In this document: positions 6,868-8,775 of the stretch, piece by piece
Numbering within the stretch: position 1 is the stretch's first letter
How the letters are laid out: each line of letters opens with the position of its first letter
DNA from: Haloarculaceae archaeon
GTDB taxonomy: Archaea > Halobacteriota > Halobacteria > Halobacteriales > Haloarculaceae
DNA: 8,775 bases
Reading direction: 5' to 3'
Assembly: GCA_028274885.1 (NCBI GenBank)
Contig: JAQCMX010000230.1
Coordinates: 1-8,775 of the forward strand
Translations under genes and position numbers: made by a program
Notes under the pieces: model-generated
Told to the model about the DNA's origin: nothing
Databases searched by the model: none
The model's input: the letters and a program-made list of their open reading frames with translations, nothing else

Positions 6868-7476
6868 TTACTGATCCGTCGGATCTGATTGCACCCGACG
6901 GTATCGGCGCAGTCCCACGTAGAGAACGATGGCACAAAGCGGACCTAGCCCGGATATAAGCCGGCTGTCCACCGATATCGGCGTGTCGGGATTATAAAAT
7001 TTGATGCCTGTGTCGTACAGACGCTCCGTCGCGCCGGTCGAAATCGTTCCGGTCAACGCAAAAAATAGCGCACTCGCGATAAAGAGGATGCCGCCAGCGG
7101 CAAAAACCATCACCAGATCCTCGATGCGGACGAGTCGACGAGCCTCCTGGGTCGAAAGCGTCCGGGATTGAATCGACATCAGCAGCGATACCAGCACCAG
7201 GCCAGAGGCGAACGTCGTCACGATGCCAAAAAGCGTCAGCGTCGCGAGGGATGGGCTCAGTGCCTCCGCCAGCGTTTCTGTCCCTTCCAGCCGTTCGATC
7301 CGATCACGTTCACGATACAAAAGCGGGGCCAACAGGCTGCTGCTTGCGAGTGTCAGTACGCAGGCGAGGATCTTCACCTCCGGGGGGAACGGAAACAGTC
7401 TGTTTACCAGGGTTGCGGCCCTTTCGTATGGGTCGCCCTCGAGGACAGTCTGTTCGATATCGTCGCGCTGGCTCAT
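6868..7476 (-). CDS. 202-aa four-helix membrane protein, function unknown
   Basis: I do not recognise this family. The sequence predicts a short acidic cytoplasmic N-terminus, then four membrane segments at about 35-54, 77-102, 119-145 and 172-191. Charged loops sit between the first and second (RERDRIERLEGTE) and between the second and third (TQEARRLVRIED). The C-terminal tail is basic then acidic (RRYRRVQSDPTDQ). No catalytic or metal-binding motif stands out. It is transcribed divergently from hop with a 141-bp shared spacer that contains the UAS-like palindrome, so the two genes could share control. It is followed on the same strand by the 58-aa gene and bat. Amino-acid composition (acidic tail, Asp/Glu in loops) is that of a real haloarchaeal protein. 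The ATG at 7476 is the first plausible start. Confidence 0.75.
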   Translation of the reverse strand: MSQRDDIEQTVLEGDPYERAATLVNRLFPFPPEVKILACVLTLASSSLLAPLLYRERDRIERLEGTETLAEALSPSLATLTLFGIVTTFASGLVLVSLLMSIQSRTLSTQEARRLVRIEDLVMVFAAGGILFIASALFFALTGTISTGATERLYDTGIKFYNPDTPISVDSRLISGLGPLCAIVLYVGLRRYRRVQSDPTDQ

Positions 7477-7564
7477 CTGCCTCTATTTTAATAGTGTATT
7501 CCAGACAGTCAATACCTGTGCCTAACCAGTGGCGGTCGGGTCGCGTCTTTGACCAGGAGGCGGC

Positions 7565-7578
7565 TCTGACTAGTCAGG
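7565..7578 (+). promoter_or_regulatory. Bat UAS-like palindrome upstream of hop
   Basis: TCTGACTAGTCAGG contains the perfect 12-bp palindrome CTGACTAGTCAG at 7566-7577. It sits 6 bp before the TATA element of hop, similar to the position of the activating sequence in the Halobacterium bop promoter. Its core ACTAGTCAGG recurs exactly upstream of crtY, and in both places TTCTT follows after 3-4 bases. The best strand matches about 10 of 13 positions of the recalled Bat consensus. Because it is symmetrical and lies in a divergent spacer, it could also act on the 202-aa protein gene. Confidence 0.6.
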
Positions 7579-7584
7579 TAGTTC

Positions 7585-7590
7585 TTATAT
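7585..7590 (+). promoter_or_regulatory. TATA box of hop
   Basis: TTATAT within TTCTTATATGATAATTT is centred about 30 bp before the ATG at 7618. It predicts a leader of only about 4 nt. No Shine-Dalgarno precedes the start, as expected for a near-leaderless message. Confidence 0.6.
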
Positions 7591-7617
7591 GATAATTTAC
7601 TCAGAGTCTTTTCTTGT

Positions 7618-8499
7618 ATGCCAGGATCGATACTGGATGACCTTGTCCTACAGGTCACGAACGAACAGGAAGTGATGTACGACCACGTATTGAACGACGA
7701 ACTGCTGGGAAGTTCGATCTGGGTGAACATCGCAGTTGCAGGTTTGACCCTGCTGTTTTTTGCGTTCCTCGCGCGCAATGTCAAGGATCCACGGTCACAG
7801 CTGATCGTCATATCGGCACTGACCGTTTCGGCAGTGTCGATCGTCAGCTACACCGGCCTTGCTTCGGGGCTCACAATCTCCATACTCGAGATGCCCGAGA
7901 ATCACGCGCTGGCGGGTGAAACAACTGAAATTGCGGGTGGAGCGCTCGAAGGACAGGAAGTCGAAGGAACCATCAGTCTCTGGGGGCGGTACCTGACATG
8001 GGCCTTCTCGACGCCGTTTATACTACTGGCCCTCGGATTACTGGCCGGATCGAACATCACGAAGATCTTCACCGCCATCGTCTTCGACGTTGGTATCATG
8101 ATCACCGGCCTCGCCGCGGCGTTGACCACGTCCGAGTATCTGATGCGATGGTTCTGGTACGCGATCAGCTGCTCGTTCCTGCTTGTCGTCTTCTACATCC
8201 TGCTGGTCGAATGGCCGGAGGACGCAAAGGCAGCCGGGACGACAGAGATATTCAGCCTCCTGCGTAATCTTACGGTCATACTGTGGATCGGTTACACCCT
8301 CTGGTGGGCGATCGGTAATGAGGGATTGGCCATCATCGAGGATGCCGGGATCACCTCCTGGGGTTACAGTGCCTTCGACCTCGTCGCCAAGTACGCCTTC
8401 TCGTTCCTGGTTATCAACTGGACGCTGAACAACCAGGACATCGTCAGCTCCGGCGACTCCTACGGCGCAACCGGTGACGCGATTCCGGCGGACGACTGA
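7618..8499 (+). CDS. hop: Halorhodopsin, light-driven inward chloride pump
   Basis: This 293-aa seven-helix opsin closely matches halorhodopsins. Helix C reads GRYLTWAFSTPFILLALG, with Arg124, Thr127, Ser131 and Ala138 at the positions of bacteriorhodopsin Arg82, Asp85, Thr89 and Asp96. Thr in place of the proton acceptor is the mark of a chloride pump. Helix G has TSWGYSAFDLVAKY with counter-ion Asp254 and the retinal Schiff-base lysine Lys258. Helix B has the halorhodopsin stretch SYTGLASGLTIS, and helix E has RWFWYAISC. Retinal-pocket Trp223, Tyr226 and Trp230 are kept in helix F, but the usual Tyr-Pro is Tyr-Thr (Thr227, codon ACC). The loop between helices B and C seems a few residues longer than in the Natronomonas pharaonis protein. 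The C-terminus ends IPADD. The gene is monocistronic, with a Bat-UAS-like palindrome and TATA box upstream and a T-rich terminator downstream. Confidence 0.97.
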   Translation: MPGSILDDLVLQVTNEQEVMYDHVLNDELLGSSIWVNIAVAGLTLLFFAFLARNVKDPRSQLIVISALTVSAVSIVSYTGLASGLTISILEMPENHALAGETTEIAGGALEGQEVEGTISLWGRYLTWAFSTPFILLALGLLAGSNITKIFTAIVFDVGIMITGLAAALTTSEYLMRWFWYAISCSFLLVVFYILLVEWPEDAKAAGTTEIFSLLRNLTVILWIGYTLWWAIGNEGLAIIEDAGITSWGYSAFDLVAKYAFSFLVINWTLNNQDIVSSGDSYGATGDAIPADD

Positions 8500-8520
8500 C
8501 ATAGACTGTCAGAAAGCACG

Positions 8521-8576
8521 ACCGCACGCGCGGTTTCGAAAATTGAAACGTCAGCGACAAACACCAACCGTTTTTT
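8521..8576 (+). terminator. Likely hop terminator: small hairpins then T-run
   Basis: Downstream of the hop stop lie a stem ACCGC/GCGGT (8521-8525/8530-8534) and an overlapping alternative stem GTTTC/GAAAC (8533-8537/8545-8549). Six thymines follow at 8571-8576. Archaeal termination depends chiefly on the T-run. The hairpins are modest and may be incidental. Confidence 0.5.
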
Positions 8577-8674
8577 AATACGACCTACTGTGTGTTAGTA
8601 CGGAGTAAACGTATACAGCCGATATCAGCGTGGCGTCCGAACAGTTACACAGACACGGGTCAAACACTCCAGAT

Positions 8675-8775
8675 ATGTTCCGCATCAAGACGACCGACAC
8701 CTCAGAGCTCAAACGAATCGTGATTGGCGGAGCCGGGGCGATTCTCACCGGGTTCGTGCTGCTTGCAATCAACCT
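8675..8775 (+). CDS. N-terminus of a membrane-anchored protein, cut by window edge
   Basis: Only 33 complete codons are visible. They read a short charged start (MFRIKTTDTSELKR) followed by a hydrophobic, Gly-rich segment (IVIGGAGAILTGFVLLAIN) that looks like a membrane anchor or uncleaved signal. The positive charges lie before the helix. No twin arginine or lipobox is visible and the family cannot be named. An in-frame GTG at 8630 would give a 15-residue extension, and no clear TATA box stands at the leaderless distance from either start, so the start is provisional. It follows hop on the same strand after a likely terminator and is probably a separate unit. Confidence 0.55.
   Translation, partial: MFRIKTTDTSELKRIVIGGAGAILTGFVLLAIN

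Noticed and set aside
6819..6935. Longer start for the 58-aa membrane protein
   Set aside because: It would overlap the end of the neighbouring gene and place the TATA box inside the coding region. The ATG at 6818 has the leaderless spacing.
1..8775. CRISPR array, tRNA/rRNA genes or insertion sequence
   Set aside because: No spaced direct repeats, no tRNA-like cloverleaf and no transposase or terminal-repeat pair were seen. The inverted repeat at 578-611 is too short and isolated to call an element.

Overview
The window reads as chromosomal DNA from a haloarchaeon. The evidence is a GC-rich sequence with acidic proteins, two Tat-type lipoproteins (twin arginine plus lipobox), TATA boxes about 26-33 bp before start codons with almost no leader and no Shine-Dalgarno, a bacterio-opsin-activator (Bat) type regulator and a halorhodopsin. 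The halorhodopsin most resembles, from memory, that of Natronomonas pharaonis. Genus and species cannot be fixed from the sequence alone.

Left part (1-3448). A truncated SnoaL/NTF2-like gene runs off the left edge on the minus strand. A 535-bp gene-free spacer follows, with a perfect 10-bp inverted repeat and the TATA box of the next gene. Then comes a Tat-exported lipoprotein with a PQQ-type beta-propeller on the plus strand. A convergent minus-strand gene encodes a CapA-family metallophosphatase-like Tat lipoprotein.

Central and right part (3514-8499) is a retinal-protein island. On the minus strand, in transcription order, are a 202-aa four-helix membrane protein of unknown function, a 58-aa two-helix protein with a leaderless-type promoter, a Bat-type sensor-regulator (degenerate receiver, LOV-like PAS, GAF, Bat-associated domain, HTH_10), a fused CrtYc/CrtYd-type lycopene beta-cyclase, and then capA. 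Divergent from the 202-aa gene, on the plus strand, is halorhodopsin (hop). The likely logic is that lycopene cyclase makes beta-carotene, the precursor of retinal. Halorhodopsin uses retinal as the chromophore of a light-driven chloride pump, and Bat co-ordinates the two. In support, nearly identical palindromes (core ACTAGTCAGG) that resemble the Halobacterium Bat upstream activating sequence lie just upstream of the putative TATA elements of both crtY and hop. The crtY copy overlaps the bat stop codon.

The most unusual features are a LOV-like domain in Bat with leucine at the adduct-cysteine position, a Bat receiver domain without its phospho-acceptor aspartate, and a halorhodopsin whose helix-F Tyr-Pro motif is Tyr-Thr. 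The right edge holds the first 33 codons of another membrane-anchored protein of unknown function.
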